DNA from: a candidate division WOR-1 bacterium RIFOXYB2_FULL_46_45
GTDB taxonomy: Bacteria; Margulisbacteria; WOR-1; XYC2-FULL-46-14
DNA length: 64,000 bases
Direction of reading: 5' to 3'
Assembly (NCBI GenBank): GCA_001771585.1
Contig: MEUE01000001.1
Location: forward strand, 248,001-312,000
The notes under the pieces: model-generated
The model's database searches: none
The model's input: the letters and a program-made list of their open reading frames with translations, nothing else
Told to the model about the DNA's origin: nothing
Part shown: piece after piece, positions 9,133 to 18,455 of the stretch
Layout: the number at the start of each line of letters is the position of its first letter
How positions within the stretch are numbered: the first letter of the stretch is position 1
Made by a program: the position numbers and the translations under genes

Positions 9133-10247
9133 TTTAAAATAACCTCTTTCAATGTCTTAACAACCCGTTCAATATTTACCTCGTTCATTTGCGCATAAAG
9201 CGGTAGAGTTAGCGCTTGAGCATAAGCCCGAGCAGAATTTAATAATTGTCCAGTTTTATAGCCAAATTTCTGCTGAAAAAACGGCTGAGCATGTAAAGCA
9301 TAAGTTCCCAAAGTAGTCTCGATATCTTCTTTCTTTAGAAGTTCAATAACCTGGTCACGATCTATCTGCTCAGACAAAATAATAACGTATGATTGATTAA
9401 CCTGACCACCCCATGGAGGAACTGATGTAACCTTAATTTCCGACAATTTAGATAGTTTCTCATCATAAAGCTTAGCTAATTCCTGCTTGCGAGTAATTAT
9501 TTTATCTAACTTGCGCATTTGCGCGATACCAATTGCCGCCAGAACATCACTAAGTCGATAGTTATAGCCAGCGGCAACGAAAATTGACTGATTGGACCGC
9601 TTCTGCCCACCATGATTACGCAACAAACAGATCCTCTCTGCCAACTTATTATCGTTAGTGGTAATCATTCCCCCTTCCCCAGTAGTTATAACTTTTCGGG
9701 GATGAAAACTAAAACAACCTGTCGTGCCGAAGCTGCCACAGTGCTTACCATAATAAGTAGTGCCAATGGCACAGGCAGCATCTTCAACTATTTGCATCCC
9801 CTTTGATTTCGCCAAATCCAATATCGGACCCATGTCAGCGGATAAACCAAAAGCATGGACAGGCATGATTGCTTTAGTTTTCGCAGTTACTTTGCTGATT
9901 AAATCATCAATATTGACAGTAAAAGTATCCAGATCTATGTCCACAAGAATAGGTTTAGCCCCTTGTTGCACAATAACATTAGCACTGGCTGGAAAAGTAA
10001 AATCAGAGACTAACACTTCATCCCCAGCTTTGATATTAAGAGCAGCTAAGGACAAATGCAAAGCAGTAGTTGCTGAAGTAGTAGCAATTGCTTCCTTAAC
10101 ACCAATATACTTAGCAACCAATTTTTCAAATTCCACAACTTTTGGTCCCTGGGTTAAATAACCGGAGGCTAAAACTGCTTCTATTTCTTTCATCTCATCC
10201 GCATCAAGCCAAGGCTTAGCTAAACGGATTGTTTCTTTTTGTACCAT
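9120..10247 (-). CDS. DegT/DnrJ/EryC1 family aminotransferase
   Basis: PLP-dependent sugar aminotransferase of 375 residues, full length. Motifs include YLTQGPKVVEFEKLVAKYIG, ATTSATTALHLSL, VEDAACAIGTTYYG for the cofactor Asp, and CFSFHPRKVITTGEGG with the PLP lysine. The overall pattern is closest to enzymes acting on 4-keto UDP- or dTDP-sugars. It overlaps the upstream epimerase by 28 nt and the downstream unknown Rossmann protein by 13 nt. It probably supplies the amino group later acylated by the LpxD-like enzyme two genes downstream. The exact keto-sugar substrate cannot be read from the sequence. Confidence 0.88.
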   Translation of the reverse strand: MVQKETIRLAKPWLDADEMKEIEAVLASGYLTQGPKVVEFEKLVAKYIGVKEAIATTSATTALHLSLAALNIKAGDEVLVSDFTFPASANVIVQQGAKPILVDIDLDTFTVNIDDLISKVTAKTKAIMPVHAFGLSADMGPILDLAKSKGMQIVEDAACAIGTTYYGKHCGSFGTTGCFSFHPRKVITTGEGGMITTNDNKLAERICLLRNHGGQKRSNQSIFVAAGYNYRLSDVLAAIGIAQMRKLDKIITRKQELAKLYDEKLSKLSEIKVTSVPPWGGQVNQSYVIILSEQIDRDQVIELLKKEDIETTLGTYALHAQPFFQQKFGYKTGQLLNSARAYAQALTLPLYAQMNEVNIERVVKTLKEVILKCKR

Positions 10248-11185
10248 TCGATAGTTTTCCTTAACCCTTCCCTTAGTTTGGTTTTGGGCTGAAAATTAAT
10301 ATACTTTTTGGCAAGCAAAACCCCACCACAATGCCGCCTAACATCCCCTGGCCTAGCTTCAACATGAGTAATTGGAACATTAGCTTGTAATATATCAAGA
10401 ATTTCTTTTGCCAGATCATTAATTGCAACCTCAATGCCAGAAGCTAAATTGATAGTCTGCCCTCGGGTGCTATCATTTTTACTTATCTCTACTGTCGCAT
10501 CAACCACATCCTCTACAAAAACAAAGTCACGAGTTTGTTTTCCATCACCGTAAATAGTAATTGGTTCCCCCTTTAGTGCTTTGTTTATGACAATAGGAAT
10601 AATGCCAGCGAATTGTCCGTCGTTTTGTCTGGGACCAAAATTGTTAAAAGGACGCACTGTAACCGTGTCCAGGCCAAAAGTCTTATCATAGGTACTAACA
10701 ATATGATCCGCGGCAAGTTTACTAGCAGCATAAGGGGTACAGGGAATTAATGGATGATCCTCATCAATAGGAACTCTTAAAGCTGAACCATACACTTCTG
10801 AAGATGAAAAATGGATAAGGGTTTTAAATTTTTCATCTTTGAGTAAATCGCACAAAACAGTTGTCATAGCAATATTAATCTCAACTGTCCAGCGCGGCCT
10901 TACAAGAGAGGTTGGCAGAGGAATAACGGCCATATTAAAAACAATATCAATTCTTTCCTGACTTATTATTTTTTTCATGGCTTCGTAATCTGCAGCGTCC
11001 TGTTGATAAAACTTTAAACTGGAATAATCTCGTCTGGCCACCTCCAAATTAATTTCCTTGCCAAGAAAAAGATTGTCTACTACTACCAGGTTTGCAGGAG
11101 ATTCCTGGATAATCCTGTCTACAAGATGGCTACCAATAAAGCCCGCTCCACCGGTTACCAGAATGCTTTTACCCGATAATTTCAT
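10220..11185 (-). CDS. NAD-dependent nucleotide-sugar epimerase (GalE/WbpP-like SDR)
   Basis: Extended SDR of 321 residues with an intact active site. The NAD motif is ILVTGGAGFIGSHLVDRI, the Ser is in HFSSSEVYGSA, and YAASK is the canonical YxxxK. TVRPFNNFGPRQNDGQFAG and the C-terminal EGLRKTIEWYK fit UDP-sugar C4 epimerases. It starts the downstream sub-block of epimerase, aminotransferase, unknown Rossmann protein and LpxD-like acyltransferase. SSEVYG lacks the Asp-Glu pair of 4,6-dehydratases (TDEVYG), so epimerase is favoured over dehydratase. Confidence 0.88.
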   Translation of the reverse strand: MKLSGKSILVTGGAGFIGSHLVDRIIQESPANLVVVDNLFLGKEINLEVARRDYSSLKFYQQDAADYEAMKKIISQERIDIVFNMAVIPLPTSLVRPRWTVEINIAMTTVLCDLLKDEKFKTLIHFSSSEVYGSALRVPIDEDHPLIPCTPYAASKLAADHIVSTYDKTFGLDTVTVRPFNNFGPRQNDGQFAGIIPIVINKALKGEPITIYGDGKQTRDFVFVEDVVDATVEISKNDSTRGQTINLASGIEVAINDLAKEILDILQANVPITHVEARPGDVRRHCGGVLLAKKYINFQPKTKLREGLRKTIEWYKKKQSV

Positions 11186-11209
11186 AAAATGTTTTCCATT
11201 GCTCCAATA

Positions 11210-11893
11210 TTAAATTGCCCCGTCAATATTAATTGCGGCACCATTTACATACGGCGACTCAATTAAAAACTTGATTGCATTGGCAATATTTGAAACCTTC
11301 CCAAAAGATTTAGACGGTATCTGATTTAAAATCCCCTTCTTTACTTCATCCCCAAGTGTTTCAATCAATCCCACTTCAAAATAACCGAGCACTAAAACAT
11401 TAGAGGTAATATTAAATCTTGCATTCTCTTTTGCAAAAACTCGAGACATCCCAAGTAGTCCCGTTTTACTTGTAGAATAAGCGATCGTGCCAGGCCTACT
11501 CTGTATCCCCACCACCGAAGAAATATGAATAATACGTCCAAATCGTTCTTGTATCATAATCGGCAACAAGGCCCGAGTAAGAGCAAAATTACCTTTTAAA
11601 TTAATTTCCATCACCTGATCCCAATCCGAATCTTTATAATTAGCAGCTAAAGCATCCGCGCTCGAAGCAGCAAAATGGATTAAAGTCACTCTCGACAGTT
11701 TATCTTCCCACCTTTTAACGAAGGATTTAATATCCTGAAGATCTTTTAAGTTCAATTTGTCATAGAACAATTTGTCCTCTGACTGATTTTTTGGAACTGT
11801 TCTGTTATAAGTCCCTATTACTTGATCAATGCCTGTAAGATATTGCAGGATTTCCTTGCCAATCCCACCTGATGCACCAGTTAAAATGATCAT
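11210..11893 (-). CDS. FabG-like short-chain dehydrogenase (VioR-like)
   Basis: Classical SDR of about 227 residues: MIILTGASGGIGKEI for cofactor binding, HFAASS in place of NNAG, the Ser in HISSVVGIQS and YSTSK for YxxxK. The start at 11893 is decided by an ATGA overlap with the upstream KAS III gene and a G7-containing SD 7 nt before it. It is adjacent to KAS III and ACP genes, so it probably reduces a 3-oxoacyl-ACP to 3-hydroxyacyl-ACP, as proposed for VioR/VioS pairs in Pseudomonas syringae flagellin glycosylation islands. It has a clear paralogue at 31430-32119, next to the second ACP gene. Confidence 0.87.
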   Translation of the reverse strand: MIILTGASGGIGKEILQYLTGIDQVIGTYNRTVPKNQSEDKLFYDKLNLKDLQDIKSFVKRWEDKLSRVTLIHFAASSADALAANYKDSDWDQVMEINLKGNFALTRALLPIMIQERFGRIIHISSVVGIQSRPGTIAYSTSKTGLLGMSRVFAKENARFNITSNVLVLGYFEVGLIETLGDEVKKGILNQIPSKSFGKVSNIANAIKFLIESPYVNGAAINIDGAI

Positions 11894-12867
11894 AAATCTC
11901 CCCCCCACTCAATCAGACACCCCCCCCATGACAAACCCACTCCAAATCCAACCAACATGACGAGGTCTCCATTTTTTAAGCGCTTTTGTTCAACCGCATC
12001 TTTAAGCGCAATTGGAATAGAAGCCGAAACCGTATTCCCGATTTGTTGACAATTAACAAAAACCTTCTCTTCTGGTAGATTTAAACGACGAATAATATTA
12101 TCTATTACTAGTTTACTTGCCTGGTGAAAAACGAATAAATCAATGTCGCTTATGTGCTTTTTCGCTTTATCTAACAAATTATTTATGCACTCGGGTACCG
12201 TTTCCATGGTGAACATAAAAACCTGAGCTCCGTTCATAAATAATTTAGGCTCCTGATTACCTTCTTTGACATTGCGAGCTCCGCTCGAAGGAACTATCAA
12301 GGAACTGTAGCCTGAACCATCTGTCCCCAGATCAAAAGGTCCTAAGTTATCGTTCTTGTCCGGTTCCAGTAAAGCAGCTGCCGCCCCATCACTAAAAAGC
12401 GGCCTATTGGTACGATCTTTTTTATCAATGTACTTGGTATAAGTTTCACTGCAAATCAACAAGCCCTGCCTGGCTAAACCTGTTTCTATCATCGATCCCC
12501 CAATAGCCAACCCATAAACAAAACCGGAACAACCCAAATTTACATCAAAAGTAGCGCACTTTTTTTTAATTCCCAGACGATCCTGCAAAATACATGCAGA
12601 GGTCGGCAAAACATAATCAGGCGATTGTGTAATTAAAATAACAAAATCGATCTCATCTCTTGAGACTCCGGTTGCAAACAATTTTTCCGCCGCAAGATAT
12701 GCCATATCGGTTGCAGTTTGCCCCTGCCCAGCAATATGACGCACATAGACACCTGTTTTTTTCTCTATATCCTCAATCCGCCAGTCAGGATTATCTTTTT
12801 GTAGAATACTGCCATCCTCTGTTTGAGGGGGAAGATAATATTCAATCGCTTTTATTTTAACTTTCAT
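11890..12867 (-). CDS. 3-oxoacyl-ACP synthase III (FabH/VioS-like)
   Basis: Ketoacyl synthase III of 325 residues with the Cys-His-Asn triad: Cys113 in DVNLGCSGFVYGL, His248 in VFHQAS and Asn278 in IGNTVSAS. It condenses an acyl-CoA with malonyl-ACP; next to a dedicated ACP and FabG-like SDR the likely product is a short 3-oxoacyl-ACP used to decorate an amino sugar, not bulk fatty acid. The C-terminal SWGGCLIEWGG is encoded with G8 and G7 tracts at 11920-11927 and 11900-11906; the second serves as SD for the next gene. It ends in an ATGA overlap with the SDR. Confidence 0.9.
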   Translation of the reverse strand: MKVKIKAIEYYLPPQTEDGSILQKDNPDWRIEDIEKKTGVYVRHIAGQGQTATDMAYLAAEKLFATGVSRDEIDFVILITQSPDYVLPTSACILQDRLGIKKKCATFDVNLGCSGFVYGLAIGGSMIETGLARQGLLICSETYTKYIDKKDRTNRPLFSDGAAAALLEPDKNDNLGPFDLGTDGSGYSSLIVPSSGARNVKEGNQEPKLFMNGAQVFMFTMETVPECINNLLDKAKKHISDIDLFVFHQASKLVIDNIIRRLNLPEEKVFVNCQQIGNTVSASIPIALKDAVEQKRLKNGDLVMLVGFGVGLSWGGCLIEWGGDL

Positions 12868-12869
12868 TA

Positions 12870-13124
12870 CTACCCTTCAATAATCAGAGAACTATCTCTT
12901 AAAATCTGTAAAATCTTTTTTACGGAATCAGCATTCGCCATCTCACTAATACTGGCCACTTTTCCGTTAAAAAATTTATCCAGAGCAACAAGAATTCCAA
13001 GATGCCCTATTGAATCCCATTCCTCAATTACTCCGGCCGCACTATCCAAGGTTATCTTCCCTGTTTTTGGCTTCAGCGCATCTTGAATAACCGCCAAAAT
13101 CTCCTGTTCACCTATTTTTCCCAT
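12870..13124 (-). CDS. Acyl carrier protein
   Basis: About 84 residues with the phosphopantetheine site in EEWDSIGHLGILVAL and the helical ADSVKKILQIL C-terminus, typical of ACPs in glycan loci. Two in-frame ATGs are possible, at 13130 and 13124. The SD AAGGAGG lies only 3 nt from the first and 9 nt from the second, so I chose the second (MGKIGEQE). It is followed 2 nt later by KAS III and is therefore its likely partner. It is a close paralogue of the ACP at 32870-33115, which shows the same double-ATG arrangement. Confidence 0.9.
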   Translation of the reverse strand: MGKIGEQEILAVIQDALKPKTGKITLDSAAGVIEEWDSIGHLGILVALDKFFNGKVASISEMANADSVKKILQILRDSSLIIEG

Positions 13125-13145
13125 ATTCATATTCCTCCTTATTAA

Positions 13146-13877
13146 TCATAAATTATATGCGACATAAACATCTGTAAACCAAAGCACCATACCAAATTTC
13201 TCAGTAATTTGAATATAGCCCTCTTCATGTAATTTTCTTAGTATTGCCACATGCTGATTCATTTCTTTAGGCAGAGGCCATTCCTCATGGGCTAAAAGCT
13301 CAACATTGGAAAAATTTTCATGCGCAGCATTTAAGATATTATTGACATTTGAAAAAGAAATAATCGGAAAAAACAAACAGCCAGAAGAATTCAAATGTGC
13401 TCTTGCTTTTTTTATGACCTGCACGACCAAGGAAGACCCATCACGTCCGGATTCACAAGGCACACCATCAAACCAAGGAGAAATTCTCGCCACTTCTTCC
13501 GAAACTCCGGAAACATCATCTACAATATAATCAAATTTTTCTTCGACCCAAGGGTCAAATAAGGCCCCACTCTTAGCAACCACAGGACAATTGTATCGAT
13601 CTGCATTCTTTTTAGTACAAGCAACAGATTCTTCGCTTAAATCCGAGGCATAGAGCAATCCCCTAACCACTCCTATTTGATGTAGTGCGATACCCATAAC
13701 ACCACATCCACATCCCAAATCAAGTATTTTCCCTGGCTTCTTAATATATTTTTGTACGGCTTTGAATAAAACCTCAGTAGTTCCTGTAGGGGTAAACACC
13801 CCATCCTGCACATCCAATACTAATTCGCCAAATTGATATCTGAGTTGTTTTGGTATGTTTTTTTCCTTTAATTCCAT
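13146..13877 (-). CDS. Class I SAM methyltransferase (RsmC/PrmC-like fold)
   Basis: A 243-residue methyltransferase with motif I ILDLGCGCGVMGIAL and an upstream DGVFTPTGTTEVL stretch that resembles the substrate-side motif of RsmC/PrmC-type enzymes. The NPPY motif of N-methyltransferases of that group is absent; the equivalent region is IVDDVSGVSEEVA. It shares one base with the upstream acyltransferase gene. Viosamine modules carry a methyltransferase (VioM) next to KAS III and SDR genes, so a sugar O-methyltransferase role is plausible but not shown by the sequence. Confidence 0.8.
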   Translation of the reverse strand: MELKEKNIPKQLRYQFGELVLDVQDGVFTPTGTTEVLFKAVQKYIKKPGKILDLGCGCGVMGIALHQIGVVRGLLYASDLSEESVACTKKNADRYNCPVVAKSGALFDPWVEEKFDYIVDDVSGVSEEVARISPWFDGVPCESGRDGSSLVVQVIKKARAHLNSSGCLFFPIISFSNVNNILNAAHENFSNVELLAHEEWPLPKEMNQHVAILRKLHEEGYIQITEKFGMVLWFTDVYVAYNL

Positions 13878-14515
13878 TACAAATTATCTCCTTCTAATGA
13901 CAAATGTTTTCTTTTTAAAGATTTACTTAACTGCATATTTTCTTTTGGTATAGAAATATGCTTGGCACAATGGTCACATTTGAAAACTTTGGCCTGTTCA
14001 TTTTCTTCTATCAGACTAGACAATTTCCTCCCGCAGATACAAACAAACCCAAACAATTTACCCGGATTGCCCAAGACCAACCCATGAGGCGGGACATCGC
14101 TAACGACAACTGTTCCTGCTCCAATCATAGCATATTCACCAATTGTATTGCCGCAAACGACGGTTGCATTAGCCCCAATTGAAGCCCCCTTCTTGATTAA
14201 AGTCTTATAGATCTGCCAATCGGGGTCAAACGCCCTGGGATAAAGGTCGTTAGTCAATGTTGAGAAAGGACCCAAAAAAACATCATCTTCTAGCTCCACT
14301 CCACAATAAACAGAAACCCCATTCTGTACTTTTACACGGTCACCGATCTTCACACCTTGATCAATATAAACACTTTTGCCAATTATGCATTTTTTACCAA
14401 TAACAGCACTTTCTCTTATTTGAGCCTGATTCCATATCATTGAACCTCTGCCAATACGCGCTCCCGGTTTTATTTCAGCGCTTGGATGGATAAAAACATC
14501 TTCATATTTATTCAC
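13877..14515 (-). CDS. Hexapeptide-repeat N-acyltransferase with C-terminal zinc ribbon
   Basis: Left-handed beta-helix protein of about 212 residues, starting VNKYEDVFIHPSAEI. I chose the GTG at 14515 because a G7-containing SD sits 7 nt upstream; an upstream start would overlap the flippase gene. Hexapeptide repeats run over about residues 8-150 and end in the WlbB-like SDVPPHGLVLGNPGKLFGFV. A four-Cys ribbon follows: CICGRK and CDHCAK. The family acylates amino sugars, as WlbB does with UDP-sugars. Placed next to an ACP/KAS III/SDR set, it is the best local candidate to use the 3-hydroxyacyl group. Confidence 0.85.
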   Translation of the reverse strand: MNKYEDVFIHPSAEIKPGARIGRGSMIWNQAQIRESAVIGKKCIIGKSVYIDQGVKIGDRVKVQNGVSVYCGVELEDDVFLGPFSTLTNDLYPRAFDPDWQIYKTLIKKGASIGANATVVCGNTIGEYAMIGAGTVVVSDVPPHGLVLGNPGKLFGFVCICGRKLSSLIEENEQAKVFKCDHCAKHISIPKENMQLSKSLKRKHLSLEGDNL

Positions 14516-14540
14516 AAAAACACCCCCCCTTGTTTTCCTT

Positions 14541-16037
14541 TTATTTTGTAACAGCCTCATTTTTTACTGGTATTTTATTGTTCAAACGCAAAAGGCCAAG
14601 AACAATATTGATTGTATTTCTTGTTATAATTTTAGCATGAATACCAGTCATTATAAAGGCGAGCAAAGAAGCAAGTTTTACGCTATATTTCAATATAAAA
14701 TGAGCATCTGTCATTCTAAGGTAGACTAGCAAAAACGCACTCAAAAAAACATTTAAATACAGAAATAACAATATCTTCACTTCATAATTAATCCTAAAAT
14801 ATTTTTGAGCAATAAGATGAGAAATATAATTCATCATCACAATCGTAAAAGTTGTCGTGAGACCTGCTCCAATCGCTCCCCATCTTGGGATCAATAATAT
14901 ATTTAATAGCACATTTAAAATGACTCCAAGTATAGAAACAGGAAAACTCAAATAGGCTTTTTTTGCATAAGCAAGCGGAAGGCCAATAATTTTACCAAAG
15001 GTTTGAGTTGCAATGCCACACAAAAGAATTAATGCTACATTGATTGCTCCGCTATAACTGCTGGGTGCTAATAGATAAATAAGCTCTTCCCCAAACAATA
15101 TCATGCCTAAAACTGCAGTTAATGAAATGTATGTAAATATGGTAAAATTTCTGCCGACAGAAGAAGCTGCTGCTTTACCCCGATCAAATATATCCTTCAT
15201 AAAGATCGGATGAAAGGTCGATTGTACCGCAGTCATAAAAACAAACAACTTTGTGGTAATATTTTGTGCCAGACTATAAATTCCAGTGCTAGAAAGTGAA
15301 ACGAAGCTACGTAGCATATATTTGTCAAACAACCCGTAAATTGCGCTGGTCAACAAATTGGGCAAAAGCGGTATGCCATATTTAAGATTATCAATTAACA
15401 TTTTTCTGTCAAAGGAAAAGGGGAAATCCCTTTGAAAGGAAATAAATAACAGAGAAAAAACAATTAGGCCCGCGCCCAAAGGGGCATAGATTAAACTAAT
15501 ATACCCAAATCGAAAACCAACCACCAGCAACAAACCCAAGCCAGTATTAATAATCATCATCATATTCATGTAAAAAGAGAATTTACCGGCCTTTTCCATA
15601 TTTCGATATAATGTCATATAAAAAGTAGATAATATCCCCAAACAGGCAGAAACATATGACAAAAAAAGTGCAAAACCATAATCGACACTGCCTAAGATTA
15701 AAAGTGAAAACCAATTCTTTAGCAAAAACACAACCGGCAATGCCGCTCCAAATGAAAGGACCAAAAAAGTGATCGTTGTATTAATTAATCGGCTCAGCGC
15801 TTTATTGTCCCTGTGATATTCAAAAAAATACCTTTCCGCTCCAGTATGCACATTGCATGACAAAAAGCTTACCAAAATCGTCGGAAAACCGGCTGCCAAG
15901 GCCACAATCCCAAAATCCTCTGGCAAAAGAAACCGGGTCATGATCGGCAAGGTAATGATTGGCAGGATATTTCCCAACATTGAAGGGGTTAAATAGGTTA
16001 CAATGTTCTTTATTTTATTTTCTGCTGTTGTGGACAT
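14541..16037 (-). CDS. wzx: Wzx-type O-antigen/polysaccharide flippase (MOP superfamily)
   Basis: A 498-residue integral membrane protein with about 12-14 predicted helices and the family N-terminus YLTPSMLGNILPIITLPIMT followed by RFLLPEDFGIVALA. Wzx proteins flip undecaprenyl-linked oligosaccharide from the cytoplasmic to the periplasmic leaflet. The start at 16037 has a G6-containing SD and overlaps WbqC by 23 nt. It is the only clear flippase in the window; a Wzy polymerase is not clearly identified, though the membrane proteins at 1-824 and 4634-6226 are candidates. Confidence 0.9.
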   Translation of the reverse strand: MSTTAENKIKNIVTYLTPSMLGNILPIITLPIMTRFLLPEDFGIVALAAGFPTILVSFLSCNVHTGAERYFFEYHRDNKALSRLINTTITFLVLSFGAALPVVFLLKNWFSLLILGSVDYGFALFLSYVSACLGILSTFYMTLYRNMEKAGKFSFYMNMMMIINTGLGLLLVVGFRFGYISLIYAPLGAGLIVFSLLFISFQRDFPFSFDRKMLIDNLKYGIPLLPNLLTSAIYGLFDKYMLRSFVSLSSTGIYSLAQNITTKLFVFMTAVQSTFHPIFMKDIFDRGKAAASSVGRNFTIFTYISLTAVLGMILFGEELIYLLAPSSYSGAINVALILLCGIATQTFGKIIGLPLAYAKKAYLSFPVSILGVILNVLLNILLIPRWGAIGAGLTTTFTIVMMNYISHLIAQKYFRINYEVKILLFLYLNVFLSAFLLVYLRMTDAHFILKYSVKLASLLAFIMTGIHAKIITRNTINIVLGLLRLNNKIPVKNEAVTK

Positions 16038-16737
16038 CTTCCCCCCTATATTCTTCTCTGCCGCTCCTAATTATTTGCAAGCTCCTGTCTCCCTCATTAA
16101 AAAGCAGGTCGATGGTTGACATGAATGGGATAAAATCGCCGTATTGCTGGCGGTATTGCGGACAGGTATATTGCTGATACTCTAGCTTTACCCCTTCAGC
16201 TTCGAACCTGTTATCTTCATCAATGTATCCCTTTGACCCTAAGGGGGACAAATAGGTGTCCGCGCCGACTGCTTTGCAAATATTGATCAAGCGCCCTACC
16301 CGATTGCCGGTGCAATTAAGTTCGGAGCTAAAGAGCATTTTTTTGGCAAGGTTAAGCCTGGTGACGATCGTTTTGATCAGCTTAATATTCAATTCCGCAA
16401 GCTTCGACCAACCTGTTTCATAGATCATTTCATAATCCTTAATAAGGTCCTTAAAATATGCCGCTTTCTGATAATTTTGGACAATCGATTTAAAATGAGT
16501 TTTGCTCCAGGCGGTTGCATTGTTGATCTCAACGTCCTTCAACAGCTGCGGAAATTTTTTGACTACCGGAACCGACAGCCAGAGCTCGCCTTGCAGCGTC
16601 TTGATTCGGTTGCGCGATTGCCACGACTGTTTTTCAAACTGGACATCATCTAAAAAAACAAAAACATCACTCTGATCCATTAGGTCAAAATATCCTATCC
16701 AAGGAAGATAGGTCGGCTGCATGATCACCGCTTTCAT
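16015..16737 (-). CDS. WbqC-like family protein
   Basis: A 240-residue protein of the WbqC family: MKAVIMQPTYLPWIGYFDLM, then VFLDDVQFEKQSWQSRNRI and the C-terminal DLLFNEGDRSL. WbqC-like proteins are common in O-antigen and flagellin-glycosylation loci; the fold is transferase-like and the reaction is not settled. ATGA overlap with the pseF-pseG fusion gene upstream. It belongs to the more G+C-rich stretch from about 16.0 to 20.9 kb, so it probably travelled with the pseudaminic-type genes. Confidence 0.87.
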   Translation of the reverse strand: MKAVIMQPTYLPWIGYFDLMDQSDVFVFLDDVQFEKQSWQSRNRIKTLQGELWLSVPVVKKFPQLLKDVEINNATAWSKTHFKSIVQNYQKAAYFKDLIKDYEMIYETGWSKLAELNIKLIKTIVTRLNLAKKMLFSSELNCTGNRVGRLINICKAVGADTYLSPLGSKGYIDEDNRFEAEGVKLEYQQYTCPQYRQQYGDFIPFMSTIDLLFNEGDRSLQIIRSGREEYRGEDVHNSRK

Positions 16738-18455
16738 CGGACTGCCGCTCCTTGCTCGATTATTGACGCGATTCGCTTTGCCCCATTAGTATCAATTCTC
16801 CGGGCATTAGCAGCCATCCTTCTTCTGATCTGCGCATCAAATATTAAATTATCCAATGCTTTAGTAATTTGCCGGTCAAAGACATTATTGTGCACGCCCA
16901 GGTTGCAGGCAATGCCATATTTATTGAAGGCTTTTGCTTCCAGGTTTTGCTCCGCGTTGTGAGAAATGATTATCGCGGGCACTCCCGAAGCGGCTGCTTC
17001 GTGCATCAACACGCCGCCACTTAAAACAGCCAGATCGGCATCTTTAAGTAAACCCGACATATCTGGAACAGCTGATTTCAGAACGCTGTTCTGAAGTGCG
17101 TGCGTCGCCTTTGCCAGATGGCTATAGTTTTTATACCCTGGTCCGGCAACAAGTATCTTTTTAAATTTGCCAAATTCAGGGCTTTTTAATATCTTAACCA
17201 TTCGCAGTGTTATGTCGCTCGGATCACTACCGCCGAAGCAAATAAGTATATTTTTAATCTCCCGCTTGATCTTTCGAGCTATACGTCGGTAATTACCACC
17301 AATGATCGCGTACTTGCCGCCGCTATAATACTTGGTCTGCTTGCTAATGCTGATCTTGGGCTGGCTCAAATTAGGATTAATAACGATATCGCTGGGATAA
17401 AATACTTTTTTGCCGCCATAATAAATACTGACAAGCAGACCGACACGTTCTTTTGCCTGTTTTAAATAACCAGAATCGATCAAAGGCGAATCGGTTATCA
17501 AGACATCATCACCAGAATAAATGGAAAATTCCCAAGCCCGACTTTTTTTCAGAGAATGCGCCTTGAAGTGATTCGCTTTCAACATACGGCCAACGATTGG
17601 ATCATTACGATAAACAAAGAGAATGTCCCCCTGCTTCGCCAGCTCGTTAGCCAGGCTGATGCTCCTGGATATATGGCCTAAACCGAGACGGCTGTTGCCG
17701 TCAACGCGGAAGACAAAGCGCCTGGCCATGGTTTTTTGTTTAATCCGCCGGTTGATCCTGGCAATAGCCGGATGATGTTTAATTAAGCTTATTATTTCCG
17801 ATAGGCTAAAGTCTGTCCTCGGCCTAAAATAAGCGCAGATCCGCCTAACTAATTCAAGATCGGCCGGCTCATCGACGCAGAGTCTTAAATATGGTGAACT
17901 ATCTTTTTTTGAGGCATTAACATTTTCGATCTTGAATAATTTAGGATTATGATAGATAAATGAGGTGACATGCTCCTGATGATGAAACGCGGTCGCTAAT
18001 TTGTAGGCAGTGGCCAGGGATGAAAAATTAACGACTTCAATATCCATTCCTCTGGGAAAGGTTTTACCGACGTTGCTGGCCGTATAATCATTTCCATTTT
18101 CAAAATGGCGGCCAATAACCAGGTCGATCACTGTCGGGTCGATCAACGGACAATCCGCGGTGATCCGAACGACGATGTCTGCCCGCTGTTGTTTGGCCGC
18201 CAGATAAAAGCGCTGAAGGACATTTTGTTCAGACCCTCTGAAGCAAACAATGCCGGCACGTCGGCAGAGTTCGGCGATCGGCTTATCGATCGACCGTATT
18301 GTGGTGGCGACCATGACCTGATCGATCAGCTTGGCCTTATGTACCCGCTTTATCACCCATTCCAGGACCGGCCGCTCTTCAACCGGCAGCAGCGCCTTGC
18401 CGGGCAGGCGGGTCGAGCCCATTCTGGCCTGAATTATCACAACTACCTTACGCAA
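16734..18455 (-). CDS. Fused CMP-sugar cytidylyltransferase (PseF/SpsF) and UDP-sugar hydrolase (PseG/SpsG)
   Basis: A 573-residue two-domain protein. Residues 1-240 are an SpsF/PseF-type cytidylyltransferase: VVIIQARMGSTRLPGKALLP with the CTP-binding glycine/arginine loop, and VRITADCPLIDP. Residues 248-573 are a GT-B-fold SpsG/PseG-type hydrolase: FRVDGNSRLGLGHISRSISL, ILICFGGSDPSDITLRM and DLAVLSGGVLMHEAAASGVP. In pseudaminic acid synthesis PseG removes UDP from the bacillosamine-type intermediate and PseF activates the final acid with CMP, so one polypeptide covers steps before and after PseI. It overlaps the radical SAM gene by 8 nt. Coding G+C is higher than in neighbouring genes. Confidence 0.88.
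   Translation of the reverse strand: MRKVVVIIQARMGSTRLPGKALLPVEERPVLEWVIKRVHKAKLIDQVMVATTIRSIDKPIAELCRRAGIVCFRGSEQNVLQRFYLAAKQQRADIVVRITADCPLIDPTVIDLVIGRHFENGNDYTASNVGKTFPRGMDIEVVNFSSLATAYKLATAFHHQEHVTSFIYHNPKLFKIENVNASKKDSSPYLRLCVDEPADLELVRRICAYFRPRTDFSLSEIISLIKHHPAIARINRRIKQKTMARRFVFRVDGNSRLGLGHISRSISLANELAKQGDILFVYRNDPIVGRMLKANHFKAHSLKKSRAWEFSIYSGDDVLITDSPLIDSGYLKQAKERVGLLVSIYYGGKKVFYPSDIVINPNLSQPKISISKQTKYYSGGKYAIIGGNYRRIARKIKREIKNILICFGGSDPSDITLRMVKILKSPEFGKFKKILVAGPGYKNYSHLAKATHALQNSVLKSAVPDMSGLLKDADLAVLSGGVLMHEAAASGVPAIIISHNAEQNLEAKAFNKYGIACNLGVHNNVFDRQITKALDNLIFDAQIRRRMAANARRIDTNGAKRIASIIEQGAAVR

Noticed and set aside
11900-11927. True phase-variable poly-G tract at the end of KAS III
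   Set aside because: At 7-8 G it is shorter than typical phase-variable tracts, and the main reading is an SD plus two Trp-Gly-Gly codon runs; kept only as a weak possibility.
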